A stretch of 64,000 bases of DNA, from NCBI GenBank assembly GCA_963833585.1, contig CAWHYF010000006.1, positions 186,001 through 250,000 on the forward strand, written 5' to 3'. Below are positions 1 to 8,535 of this stretch, piece by piece. Each line of letters starts with the position of its first letter. Within the stretch, counting starts at the first letter, position 1. A model generated the notes under the pieces. It did no database searches. It was not told where the DNA came from and worked only from the letters and a program-made list of their open reading frames with translations. Both the position numbers and the translations under genes were made by a program. Origin of the DNA: Bog-756 sp963833585 (GTDB lineage Bacteria > Actinomycetota > Acidimicrobiia > Acidimicrobiales > RAAP-2).

Positions 1-1414
1 GCAGATAGGTGGTCATGCTGGCGTCGCAGATGATGGAGGTATGGGCCCCGCCGTCCCCCAGGCCCTGCACGGTCAACGGGTCGCTCATCATCTCGAACAG
101 CCCGTCATAGGAACCGCGGCCGTAGTTGAGCAGGGGCAGGAGCAGGAACTCCCGACCGCCGGCCCCGAGCAGGAGGTCGTAGGCGACCTCCCAGGGGTCC
201 CGGCCCTCGCGGGCGGCGCGGGCCGCCACGCTCTGGTCGCGGGTCGGCTCGTACTCGAGGGGATCACCCAACGGGAAGAGGTGCTCGAAGGTCGTGGTCG
301 TCAGCTGGTCGAGGCTCCAGGACTCGGTCCGCGACAGCCCGTCGGCCAGGTCGCCGAGGATGGCTGACCGAACCTCCGGGTCGTGCAACCGCTCCATCCG
401 GGCGTCATGGGTCAGATGGCCGAGACCGGCGTAGGTGGCGCTGTACCGGAACGGGTTCATCCGAGACTGGTGGCCCATCAGCATCCCGAAGCACCGACTG
501 GCCACCTGGGGACGGAGCGTGGCTCCGGCGGCATTGACCGCCCGGGCCTGTTCGAACCAGGTGCGCCAGGCGTCGGGCTGGAGATTGTTCTGCAGGACCA
601 GGAAGGTCATGGGCACCTTGGTCTCCGACGCCAAACGGAGCATCCACTCCATCTCGACGTCCATGGCTCCCTCGGGATCGCCGGCCTCGACGCCCCCGAC
701 GCCGGCGGGCACGATCTCGACCACGCCGTGCCCCACCTCGGCCACCGCGTCGAGCAGGCGGGCCACCTCCTCCTGGGGGGCGAAGGTGCCGGGCACGGGT
801 CGGCCGTGGACATCGCGGTGCCCGGCGGTCCGGCCGGTGGAGAAGCCGAGGGCCCCGGCCCGGAGGGAGTCGACCACGATGGCCCGCATGGCTTCGATCT
901 CCTCGGCGGTGGCGTCCTCGCCGGCCCGCCGGCCCATCACGTAGGCCCGGACCGCGGCGTGGGGGACCTGGGCGCCGATGTCCATGGCCCGGGGCATGGA
1001 CTCCAGCGCGTCCAGGTACTCGGGGAAGGACTCCCATCCCCACCGGATCCCCTCGGCGAGGGCCGTACCGGGGATGTCCTCCACTCCTTCCATCAACTCC
1101 ACCAGGAAGTCTCGCTCGCCCGGACGGACCGGGGCGAACCCCACCCCGCAGTTGCCGAGGATGGCCGTGGTCACACCGTGCCAGCACGACGGACTCAACA
1201 ACGGGTCCCAGGTGACCTGGCCGTCGAAGTGGGTGTGGACGTCCACGAAGCCCGGGGTGACCACCAACCCCTCCGCATCCAGCGTCCGGGCCGCCGGGCC
1301 GGGGACCACACCCACCTCGGTGATCATCCCGTCCTCCACGGCCACGTCGGCGATGCGGGGTATCGCGCCGGTCCCGTCCACCACCGTCCCGCCCCGTATC
1401 ACCAGATCCAACAC
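1..1414 (-). CDS. N-acyl-D-amino-acid deacylase-like amidohydrolase (3' end cut by window edge)
   Basis: Amidohydrolase-superfamily hydrolase, closest in layout to N-acyl-D-amino-acid deacylases (D-aminoacylases), which use a bound metal to split N-acyl bonds in the cytosol. The GTG at 1414 has GGGAGGG six bases upstream. The protein opens with a typical N-terminal beta-sandwich strand (LVIRGGTVVDGTG) followed by the metal motif HTHFDG (His60 and His62). Near the window edge the motif GDGGAH carries the late conserved Asp of the family. About 471 codons are visible, so perhaps 80-110 C-terminal residues lie outside. It is the last visible gene of the leftward series that starts at the TetR gene (4374). 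The substrate is unknown; a dihydropyrimidinase- or hydantoinase-like role is a less likely alternative. Confidence 0.8.
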   Translation of the reverse strand, partial: MLDLVIRGGTVVDGTGAIPRIADVAVEDGMITEVGVVPGPAARTLDAEGLVVTPGFVDVHTHFDGQVTWDPLLSPSCWHGVTTAILGNCGVGFAPVRPGERDFLVELMEGVEDIPGTALAEGIRWGWESFPEYLDALESMPRAMDIGAQVPHAAVRAYVMGRRAGEDATAEEIEAMRAIVVDSLRAGALGFSTGRTAGHRDVHGRPVPGTFAPQEEVARLLDAVAEVGHGVVEIVPAGVGGVEAGDPEGAMDVEMEWMLRLASETKVPMTFLVLQNNLQPDAWRTWFEQARAVNAAGATLRPQVASRCFGMLMGHQSRMNPFRYSATYAGLGHLTHDARMERLHDPEVRSAILGDLADGLSRTESWSLDQLTTTTFEHLFPLGDPLEYEPTRDQSVAARAAREGRDPWEVAYDLLLGAGGREFLLLPLLNYGRGSYDGLFEMMSDPLTVQGLGDGGAHTSIICDASMTTYL

Positions 1415-1463
1415 GGCGAACCCTCCCGGCTCCCTCGGGCGCTCACCCGCTCACCACGACCGG

Positions 1464-3047
1464 TCATCGAGCCGCCGTCGTCCCCGTCGTCCCCGTTGTC
1501 ACCCGTCCGGCGGTCGGCGGTGGGCCCTCGGACGGCGCGGCCGGGAGGCCGGACGACTCCCGGGTGACGATCTGCGAGAGCGGGCCCAGGACCTTCGTCA
1601 GGATCCCGTAGGGGACCGAGCCGTAGGGCCACTGGGTGACGATCCTCCCCGAGGCGGACTTGTAGTAGTTGTTGCTCATGGTCCAGGCCGTGCCGACCAT
1701 GGCTCGCTGCAGCCAGCGGTTGTAGCGCTCGTAGTAGGAGCGCCTCACGTCGACGGTCACCACGTCGGTCCGGGCCATGCGCCGGACGGCACGCACCGCG
1801 TACTCGGCCTGGCGCTCCAGGTGGGTCACGATCTCGCCCCCGTTGGTGTTGGGACCGTACAGCATGAAGAAGTTGGGGAATCCGGGGACGGTGACACCCA
1901 AGAAGGCCCGGGGTTCGCCGGCCCACTCCTCCCGGAGGGTCCTTCCCCCGCGGCCGACGACGTCCAGCGTGGCCAAGTAGTTGGCGGGTTGGAACCCGGT
2001 CGCCAGCACCAGGATGTCGACCGGATGCTCCTGCCCGGTGGCGTCCACCACCCCGGTCTCGGTCACCGAGACCACGGCCCGGGGGACCAGCTCGACATCG
2101 GGCCGGAGCAGGGCGGGGTAGAAGTCACCGCACAGCACCGGGCGCTTGCCGGGGTAGGGATAGGACGGCGTCACCGCCCGGGAGAGGTCGGGTCGGTCCT
2201 TGAACACCGCGGCGATGTACTTCCGACACTGCTGCTCCCGCAGGGTGTTCAGTTTGGTGCCGGGCCGGTGGATGTCACCCCGGAGCTGGTTGCGCTCCAA
2301 CTGGTACAGGAGTCGGATCCGCTCCCGGCGCCGCGCCCACCAGTGTCGGTAGCCGGCCCGCTCCTCGTCGGTGAAGTCGCGGTCCCCCTTGGGGATGACC
2401 CAGCCCGGCTCGCGTTGGAACAGGATGACCCGACCCGCCGTCCCGGCGATGGCGGGCACGATCTGGGCCGCGGTGGAGCCGGTGCCGACCACCGCCACCC
2501 GTTGGCCCGACAGATCGTGCTCGTGCTCCCACCGGGAGGTGTGGAAGCACGGACCGACGAAGTCCTCCAGTCCGGGCCAGTCCGGGTAGCGGGGGTGGTT
2601 CAGCAGGCCGACCGCGCTGACCAGAACATCGGCGGTGATCTCCTCCCCTCGGTCCAGGGTCACCCGATAGGTGTGGCTGGCCTCGTCCCACACCGCCCGC
2701 TCCACTTTGGTGGCGAACCGGAAGTGCGGTCGGAGGCCGAACTGGTCCACCACCGTTTCGATGTAGCGGTGCAGCTCGGGCTGGCGGGCGTGGGTCCGGC
2801 TCCAGTCGAAGGACTGGAACGAGAAGGAGTACAGGTGCGAGCCCACGTCCACCTCCGCCCCCGGGTACCGGTTGTCCCACCAGGTCCCGCCGGGCCCGGC
2901 CGACTGTTCGACGATGGTGAAGGTCGTGATGCCGGCTTGCCGCAGCTTGACCGCGGTGGCGATGCCACCGAGGCCCCCGCCCACGATGACCACCTCGGGG
3001 GTAGTCCCCCTCCGGCGGCGCCGAGGGACCCGCCCCTCTCCGGTCAC
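1464..3047 (-). CDS. Flavin monooxygenase, Baeyer-Villiger type
   Basis: FAD- and NADPH-dependent monooxygenase of 527 residues, a normal length for type I Baeyer-Villiger monooxygenases, which insert oxygen next to a ketone to give esters or lactones. The N-terminal FAD fold is VIVGGGLGGIA; a second Rossmann motif (VAVVGTGSTAAQI) binds NADPH. Between them lies FVGPCFHTSRW, matching the fingerprint FxGxxxHTxxW, although the following residue is Glu rather than the usual Pro. Translation starts at the GTG that overlaps the upstream SDR stop as GTGA, so the two are probably coupled. The pairing of a ketone-forming SDR with a Baeyer-Villiger enzyme suggests alcohol to ketone to ester conversion, with the next hydrolase acting later; this is inference. 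An N-hydroxylating flavoprotein is the main alternative. Confidence 0.85.
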   Translation of the reverse strand: MTGEGRVPRRRRRGTTPEVVIVGGGLGGIATAVKLRQAGITTFTIVEQSAGPGGTWWDNRYPGAEVDVGSHLYSFSFQSFDWSRTHARQPELHRYIETVVDQFGLRPHFRFATKVERAVWDEASHTYRVTLDRGEEITADVLVSAVGLLNHPRYPDWPGLEDFVGPCFHTSRWEHEHDLSGQRVAVVGTGSTAAQIVPAIAGTAGRVILFQREPGWVIPKGDRDFTDEERAGYRHWWARRRERIRLLYQLERNQLRGDIHRPGTKLNTLREQQCRKYIAAVFKDRPDLSRAVTPSYPYPGKRPVLCGDFYPALLRPDVELVPRAVVSVTETGVVDATGQEHPVDILVLATGFQPANYLATLDVVGRGGRTLREEWAGEPRAFLGVTVPGFPNFFMLYGPNTNGGEIVTHLERQAEYAVRAVRRMARTDVVTVDVRRSYYERYNRWLQRAMVGTAWTMSNNYYKSASGRIVTQWPYGSVPYGILTKVLGPLSQIVTRESSGLPAAPSEGPPPTAGRVTTGTTGTTAAR

Positions 3048-3787
3048 GACGCTGGCCCCGGGCGACCAAAGGAGTCGATCGGGCTGTGGAGGGAGAGGCC
3101 GCCGTCGCAGTCCACGATCTGTCCGGTGACCCAGGCCATGGCGTGGAGGCCGAGGGCGGTCTCGGCGATGTCGGGCGGCTGGCCCAGCCGTCCCAGCGGA
3201 GTGCGCTCGGCCACACCCTGTAGCCAGCCCGAACCCGCCGGGGCCCGGCCGAGCATGGGGGTCTGGGTGACACCCGGGCCGACGGCGTTGACCCGGATGC
3301 CGTAGGGGGCCCACTCGACGGCCGCCACACGGACCAGCATGCTCAGTGCCGCCTTCGAGGCGCAGTAGGTGCCCATGCCTCGGTCGACCAGGTGGGCGCT
3401 CACACTGGAGGTGGCCACCAACGAGCCGGCCGAGTCGGCGTCCCGCAGGGCCCGGGCCACGGCCCGCAGCACCAGCAACGGCCCACGGGTGTTCACCGCC
3501 ATCACCCGGTCCCACTCGTCCACCGGGACGTCGAGCAGTGCCCCGCTGTGTCCCACGCCGGCGGTGACGGTGGTCCAGGTGGGGATACCCCGGGCCTCCA
3601 CCGTGGCCGCCAGGGCGGCGTCGACCGAATCCGGGTCGGCCACGTCGCACCGCACGTCGGGGTGGCCGGCGATGTCCCAGACAGTGACCGGGGTGCCACG
3701 GCGCCGGTGGGCCTCGACCACGGCGGCGCCGATGCCCGATCCGCCTCCCACCACCACGGCGGTGCCGCTGCCCGGCGTGGGGCTCAC
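3044..3787 (-). CDS. Short-chain dehydrogenase/reductase
   Basis: NAD(P)-dependent oxidoreductase of 247 residues. The cofactor motif is VVGGGSGIGAA near residue 11, Asp-rich DVADPDS follows strand 3, and the catalytic set is Ser in ATSSVSA plus TYCASK (YxxxK). The C-terminal GQIVDCDGG is a usual SDR ending. The usual NNAG motif is replaced by TAGVG, a modest deviation. The start GTG overlaps the TetR stop (GTGA) and its own stop overlaps the monooxygenase start, so TetR, SDR and monooxygenase read as one transcription unit. It probably oxidises or reduces a secondary alcohol/ketone for the monooxygenase; the substrate is not visible. Confidence 0.85.
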   Translation of the reverse strand: MSPTPGSGTAVVVGGGSGIGAAVVEAHRRRGTPVTVWDIAGHPDVRCDVADPDSVDAALAATVEARGIPTWTTVTAGVGHSGALLDVPVDEWDRVMAVNTRGPLLVLRAVARALRDADSAGSLVATSSVSAHLVDRGMGTYCASKAALSMLVRVAAVEWAPYGIRVNAVGPGVTQTPMLGRAPAGSGWLQGVAERTPLGRLGQPPDIAETALGLHAMAWVTGQIVDCDGGLSLHSPIDSFGRPGPAS

Positions 3788-4374
3788 GCGGCCCGCCCCG
3801 GCAGCAGGCCCGCCAGCACCAGCGGCGCGATGACCGCCTCCAGCGCCTCCACCGGTGGGCCGACATCGATGGCGGTCACGTGGATGGCGGCGGTGCTGAT
3901 GGCACCGAGGACGGCCACCGCGGTGAGCCGTTGGTCCGGCACCGGACGGAGGCTCCCGTCCTCCTCCCCCTCGGCCAGCAGGGTGGCGACCGGCTCGATG
4001 AACGAGGCATTGGACCGAGCCGCCACCTCGGGGAGGCGGGCCGCTCGGCCCAGGTCGAAGTGGAGGGCCTGACTGGCGTGCGGGAAGGTGGCGAACACCT
4101 GGAGATGGTTCCGGATCACGGCGCGCAGCCGGTCGGCGGCCGGCCCGGGTCCGGCCACCGCCGACGCCACCGCGTCGCGGACTGCGTCCAACACGACCCC
4201 GAAGATGAAGGACAGCACCTGCTCCTTGCCTTCGAAGTAGTAGTAGATGGTGGCCTTCGGTACCCCGGTGGCCGCCGCGATGTCCTCGGTCTTGGTGCCG
4301 TCGAGGCCCCGATCGGCGAACAGCTCGGCCGCCGCCATCAATTTCTCCGCCATGGACGGTGGGACGGTCCGCAC
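3784..4374 (-). CDS. TetR-family transcriptional regulator
   Basis: DNA-binding repressor type of 196 residues. The helix-turn-helix covers about residues 10-57: LFADRGLDGTKTEDIAAATG then VPKATIYYYFEGKEQVL. The ligand-binding C-terminal domain follows without recognisable relatives. It is the first gene of a leftward operon (TetR, SDR, monooxygenase, hydrolase) and has a near-perfect 17-bp dyad at 4393-4409 just upstream, so autorepression and control of the operon are likely. The GTG at 4374 is taken as start; an in-frame ATG seven codons later is possible and would keep the whole HTH. Inducer unknown. Confidence 0.88.
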   Translation of the reverse strand: MRTVPPSMAEKLMAAAELFADRGLDGTKTEDIAAATGVPKATIYYYFEGKEQVLSFIFGVVLDAVRDAVASAVAGPGPAADRLRAVIRNHLQVFATFPHASQALHFDLGRAARLPEVAARSNASFIEPVATLLAEGEEDGSLRPVPDQRLTAVAVLGAISTAAIHVTAIDVGPPVEALEAVIAPLVLAGLLPGRAA

Positions 4375-4392
4375 GCGCGCTCCTCGCCGAGG

Positions 4393-4409
4393 TTGTACTG
4401 CGAGTGCAA
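4393..4409. promoter_or_regulatory. Candidate TetR operator
   Basis: Seven-base arms TTGTACT and AGTGCAA separated by GCG, with one mismatch. Read leftward it follows a TAGTTT box (4413-4408) that could be the -10 of the TetR operon, so a repressor bound here would sit at the transcription start. Placement 18 bases from the TetR GTG supports autoregulation. No experimental evidence. Confidence 0.6.
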
Positions 4410-4530
4410 ACTAGCGGGGCCACCCCGGGACGTCCACCAGCATCCTCGGAGGAGATCTCGCCGCCTTTCCAACCTGTTCGACCGATCGACAAAGGCATGT
4501 TCGCGTCCGGCCGGACCGGCCCTGGCCCGG

Positions 4531-5691
4531 CTACCGGGGCAGGCCGAGGATCCTCTCGCCGATGATGGTCTTCTGGATCTCGCTGGTCCCCCCGGCGATG
4601 GTGGCCGCCTTGGACCACAGCCACTGGTGCTGCCACTTGCCGTCCATCGGGTTGTCGGTGGCGTCCGACCACAGCGGGGAGGCGTCGCCCACCACCAGCA
4701 GGGCGGCCTCGGCCAGGGTCTGGGACATGTCGGTCCAGGTCAGCTTCACCACGCTCGACTCGGGGCCCGGTTCACCGCCCCGGGTCAGCCGGGTGAGGGT
4801 CCGCCAGTTGAGCAGGCGGAAGACCCGGAGCTTCACCGAGGCCTCGGCCAGGGCGTCAGCCACATCGGGGTCGGCGAACGACCCGTTCTGTTCTGCCAGG
4901 CGGTAGAGCTCCTCCAGGAACACCTCGTGGACCACCTGCTCCTTGAACGGGAAGGTGGTCCCCCGCTCGTGGGCCAGGGTGGTGTTGGCTACCGCCCATC
5001 CCCGGTTGAGGCCGCCCACCAGGCAGTCGGAGGGGACGAACACCTCGTCGAGGAAGACCTCGTTGAACTCCGACTCGCCGGTGATGGTGACCAGGGGTCG
5101 GATCTCGATGCCGGGAGCGGTCATGTCGACCACCAGGTAGGAGAGACCTCGGTGCTTCGGTGCGTCGGGATCGGTGCGGACCAGGGCGATCCCCCAACGG
5201 GCGAACTGGGCGTAACTGGTCCAGACCTTCTGTCCCTGGAGCACCCAACCCTCGTCGGTGGGGATGGCCCGGGTGGTCAGCGAAGCCAGGTCCGAGCCCG
5301 AGCCCGGCTCGCTGAACAGCTGGCACCAGATCTCCTGGGCGTCGAGGATGCGGGGCAACCATCGCTGCTTCTGGGCGTCCGTACCGTGGGCCAGGATGGT
5401 CGGCCCCACATGGTTGATGCCGTTGCGGTTGACCGGCTGGGGCGCCCGGAACCGGGCGTACTCCATGTTGAAGATGGCCACCTGGAGCGGGGACGCACCC
5501 CGCCCGCCGTACTCCTCGGGCCAGTGGATCCCGACCCACCGGTCCCGCGCCATGCGGGCTTGCCAGGCGCGGCCCCAGGCGAACTCCTCCTCGAGGGAGC
5601 GGAACCGGGCCGGCAGTTCCACGTTGGCCTCCAGCCACCGTCGCACCTCGTCGCGGAAGGCCTCCTCCTCCGCGGTCAGCGAGAGGTCCAC
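4531..5691 (-). CDS. Acyl-CoA dehydrogenase (FadE type)
   Basis: FAD-dependent alpha,beta-dehydrogenase of acyl-CoA thioesters, 386 residues, full length. It has the N-terminal helical domain, the flavin-binding middle domain (QLFSEPGSGSDLA and KVWTSYAQ) and the C-terminal helix bundle ending GGTSEIQKTIIGERILGLPR. The Glu of the classic YEGT motif is Gly here, so the base is expected to be the Glu of LAHERG, as in isovaleryl-CoA-type and many mycobacterial FadE enzymes. GTG start at 5691 follows GGGAGG. It lies 52 bases downstream of an acyl-CoA ligase and probably works on the same acyl-CoA. Substrate class (steroid side chain, branched or cyclic acid) is not decidable. Confidence 0.9.
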   Translation of the reverse strand: MDLSLTAEEEAFRDEVRRWLEANVELPARFRSLEEEFAWGRAWQARMARDRWVGIHWPEEYGGRGASPLQVAIFNMEYARFRAPQPVNRNGINHVGPTILAHGTDAQKQRWLPRILDAQEIWCQLFSEPGSGSDLASLTTRAIPTDEGWVLQGQKVWTSYAQFARWGIALVRTDPDAPKHRGLSYLVVDMTAPGIEIRPLVTITGESEFNEVFLDEVFVPSDCLVGGLNRGWAVANTTLAHERGTTFPFKEQVVHEVFLEELYRLAEQNGSFADPDVADALAEASVKLRVFRLLNWRTLTRLTRGGEPGPESSVVKLTWTDMSQTLAEAALLVVGDASPLWSDATDNPMDGKWQHQWLWSKAATIAGGTSEIQKTIIGERILGLPR

Positions 5692-5743
5692 GGTCCCGTC
5701 CCTCCCGCCGTGGCCGTCCCGCCCCGCCCGGCCCCGAGCGCGC

Positions 5744-7294
5744 TCACCGTGGCGCCCGCAGACCGGCGGCGCGGGCCTTGAGGGCGGCTCGGTCCGGCTT
5801 GCCGGCGGCCAGCAGGGGGAGTTGGTCCACTTGGACCACCACTTCCGGGGTCTTGAAGCGGGCCACGCCGTGCTCCTCGAACCAGCGGCGACACTCAGCC
5901 ACATCGACGGTGGCACCGGCCACCACGAACGCGGCCACCGACTCCCCGAGCCGCTCGTCAGGACAGCCGACCACCACGGCCTGGACGATGTCCGGGTGGA
6001 GCACGAGGGCCCGCTCGACCTCGGCCGCGGCGATGTTCTCCCCGCCCCGGATGATCAGGTCCTTCAACCGACCGGTGATGGTCAGCCAGCCCTCGGCATC
6101 CATCACCCCCAGGTCGCCGCTGCGGAACCACCCACGGTGGATCGCCGCCGAGGTCTCGGACGCCTCGGCGTAACCGGCGAACAGTTCCGGACCCCGGATC
6201 CACACCTCGCCCACCCGGCCGGGCCGGCGGCGCCGATGGGTGGCCGGATCGACCACCTGGATCTCGCCCTCCCCGACGGCTCGTCCGTCCGAGTCGCGGC
6301 ATCGCTCGGGTGGGTCGTCGTTGGTACACGTGGACACGGTGGGTGCCTCGGTCGAGCCGTAGCTACGCTTGACGATGGCCCCGAGTCCGCTGCTCGCCTC
6401 CTCGATGAATTCGGGGCTGACGCCCATCATCCCGCTCGACACCACGCGCAGGCTCTTGACCTTGGCCGGCTCGAAGGCCGAATGCTCGAGGATGGACAGG
6501 AACAGGGGCGGGGGCCCGATCATGAAGCTGACCCGCTCCTCCTCGGCCAGGGCGAGCCCACGGTCGGGATCCCAGCGCTCCATGAGCACGGCGCGCATGC
6601 CGTGGGCTCCGGGGACCAGCACCGCGTTGAGCAGGCCGGACACGTGGGCCAACGGGGCCGGCATCAGCACGACGTCCTCTCCGGAGAGGCCGTGGACCGC
6701 GCCCATGGTGAGGGCCTTGGTGGCCAGGCCCCGCTGGGTGTGGAGCACGGCTTTGGGCGTTCCCGTCGACCCGGAGGTGAAGATCACCACGGCCAGATCC
6801 GAGGGGCGGCTGGGGCTGACCCGCACCGGCGGGCCGCCGAGCAACCCGGTGAACCCGTCCTGGTCGCTCCGGACCACGACCACCCGGTCTTTGTCGGCCA
6901 GCGGAAGGTCGCAGGAGGCAAAGGCCACGGCCGGTTCGAGCACCTCCACCATGTGGGCCACCTCGGTCGCCCCCACCTGGTGATGGAGGGGGGCCGCCAC
7001 CGCCCCCAGCCTCCAGCAGGCCCGGAACAAGACGACGGCCTCCAGCCAGTTGGGCAGTTGCCAGGTCACCACCTGGCCACGCCGCACCCCGAGCCGACGC
7101 AGGCTGCCGGCCAACCCGGCCACCATGGCCTCCAGTTCGGCGGTACTCACCCGGCGGGCGCCGTCGACCACGGCTGCGCCCCCGACCACCGGGCGGCGCG
7201 CCATGACCACGTCCAGGACGGGAACGTCCCACGGCCCCCCGGGGCGCCGATAGCGGTCGGCACCCGGTGCGCGATACGTGGTGGACAGCTTCAT
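5744..7294 (-). CDS. Acyl-CoA ligase (AMP-forming)
   Basis: ATP-dependent acid:CoA ligase of 516 residues that activates a carboxylic acid through an acyl-adenylate. The P-loop-like motif is FTSGSTGTPK near residue 170, the substrate/AMP motif is RSYGSTEAP, and the hinge and core motifs are RSGDLGVMDAEGWLTITGR and IIRGGENIAAAEVE. The catalytic C-terminal Lys lies in AAGKPDR. The N-terminal RYRRPGGPW with VLDVV resembles cyclohexanecarboxylate/benzoate-type ligases found in terpenoid and cyclic acid degradation. It heads a leftward pair with the dehydrogenase at 4531-5691. Exact acid substrate unknown. Confidence 0.9.
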   Translation of the reverse strand: MKLSTTYRAPGADRYRRPGGPWDVPVLDVVMARRPVVGGAAVVDGARRVSTAELEAMVAGLAGSLRRLGVRRGQVVTWQLPNWLEAVVLFRACWRLGAVAAPLHHQVGATEVAHMVEVLEPAVAFASCDLPLADKDRVVVVRSDQDGFTGLLGGPPVRVSPSRPSDLAVVIFTSGSTGTPKAVLHTQRGLATKALTMGAVHGLSGEDVVLMPAPLAHVSGLLNAVLVPGAHGMRAVLMERWDPDRGLALAEEERVSFMIGPPPLFLSILEHSAFEPAKVKSLRVVSSGMMGVSPEFIEEASSGLGAIVKRSYGSTEAPTVSTCTNDDPPERCRDSDGRAVGEGEIQVVDPATHRRRRPGRVGEVWIRGPELFAGYAEASETSAAIHRGWFRSGDLGVMDAEGWLTITGRLKDLIIRGGENIAAAEVERALVLHPDIVQAVVVGCPDERLGESVAAFVVAGATVDVAECRRWFEEHGVARFKTPEVVVQVDQLPLLAAGKPDRAALKARAAGLRAPR

Positions 7295-7366
7295 CGGAAG
7301 TCAGACACTACCGGGGGCGCCGACGGGCCACCCAACGGGCCGGCACCGGCCGGGCGGGACCCGGCC

Positions 7367-8533
7367 TCAGCGCCCCCGGGGCAGGCCCAGGCCCCGTTGG
7401 GCGATGATGTTGCGCTGGATCTCGCTGGTCCCGCCGTAGGTGGTGGCGCCGAGGGCGAAACGGAAGGCGTAGTCGGCCGCCCCTCGGGCCGGTGCAGTCG
7501 GATCACCCTCGCTCCGCACCCCGTCGGGCCCCAGCAGGTCCATGAAATCGGCCGACTGGCGGGTGAGCGCCTCGGAGGAGAAGAGCTTCCCCATCGAGCC
7601 CTCGACCCCGGGCAGGCGGCCCGACTCGTTGACCCATGCGCACCGGCGGGCCAGCAGGGTGCAGACCTCGTTCTCGGCCGCGGCCCGGCCCAGCCGGGCC
7701 CGGACATCGGGATCCTCGGCCCTCGGCCGGCCCTCGGGGTCGACCGCGGTGCGGGCCCACTCCTCCATGGCAGCCAGCAGACGGACCGACTCGCCACCCT
7801 GGGCCCCGGCCCGCTCGAGGGTGAGCATGACGCCCATGACGTCCCAGCCGCCGTCGACCTCGCCGAGGCGCAGGGCGTCGTCCACCCGGACGTCGGAGTA
7901 GAAGGTCAGGTTGGTCCGCTCCCCCGAGAGGGTGTACACCGGCTGGATCTCGACCCCGGGCTGCTTGAGGGGGACCAGGAAGGTGGTCAGGCCCTGGTGC
8001 TTGGGGAGGTCCGGACTGGTCCTGGTCAGCATGAAGGCGTAGTCGGCCTCCTGGGCGTTGGTGGTGAACATCTTCTGCCCGTTGATCACCCACTGGTCGC
8101 CGTCCCGCACCGCCCGGGTCTGGGCCGCGGCCACGTCCGAGCCCGACTCCGGCTCGGTGAGGCCGAGCACGATGATGATCTGCCCGCCCAGGGCCGGGGG
8201 CAGGATCAGGCGCTTCTGCTCGTCGGTGCCGATGTGGCGGATGATGTTGGCCACGATCAGCGTGGTGCCGACGCCATAGGTGGGGGCCCCGGCGGTCTGG
8301 AACTCCTCGGCGAAGGCCAGCATCTCCATGGGGTCGCGGCCCTGGCCGCCGTACTCCTCGGGCCAACCCGGGGCCAGCCAACCCCGCTCCACCAAGGCAC
8401 GGTGGAAGTCCCAGTTGTGGTGGACCCCGGTCCGGTGGAGGTGCTCCCGCACCTCGTCGGTGAAGGCCTCGTCCAGAAAGGCGCGGGCCTCCTGGCGGAA
8501 CATCTCGCTGCGCTCGCCCAACCGGAAGTCCAT
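7367..8533 (-). CDS. Acyl-CoA dehydrogenase, larger subunit of a likely heteromeric pair
   Basis: Acyl-CoA dehydrogenase of 388 residues with GLTEPESGSDVAAAQT and KMFTTNAQEAD in the flavin domain, LTLERAG carrying the likely catalytic Glu, and the tail YGGTSEIQRNIIAQRGLGLPRG. It begins two bases after the stop of the shorter dehydrogenase-like gene upstream. Known alpha2beta2 FadE enzymes of steroid catabolism are encoded by such adjacent long/short pairs, one subunit giving the catalytic Glu and the other part of the FAD or substrate site, so these two probably form one enzyme. That assignment is inference from arrangement and length. Confidence 0.88.
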   Translation of the reverse strand: MDFRLGERSEMFRQEARAFLDEAFTDEVREHLHRTGVHHNWDFHRALVERGWLAPGWPEEYGGQGRDPMEMLAFAEEFQTAGAPTYGVGTTLIVANIIRHIGTDEQKRLILPPALGGQIIIVLGLTEPESGSDVAAAQTRAVRDGDQWVINGQKMFTTNAQEADYAFMLTRTSPDLPKHQGLTTFLVPLKQPGVEIQPVYTLSGERTNLTFYSDVRVDDALRLGEVDGGWDVMGVMLTLERAGAQGGESVRLLAAMEEWARTAVDPEGRPRAEDPDVRARLGRAAAENEVCTLLARRCAWVNESGRLPGVEGSMGKLFSSEALTRQSADFMDLLGPDGVRSEGDPTAPARGAADYAFRFALGATTYGGTSEIQRNIIAQRGLGLPRGR

Positions 8534-8535
8534 GT

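Noticed and set aside
38..1300. Rightward frames at the window's left edge
   Set aside because: Shadow of the leftward deacylase gene; His/Gly/Pro-rich with no motif.
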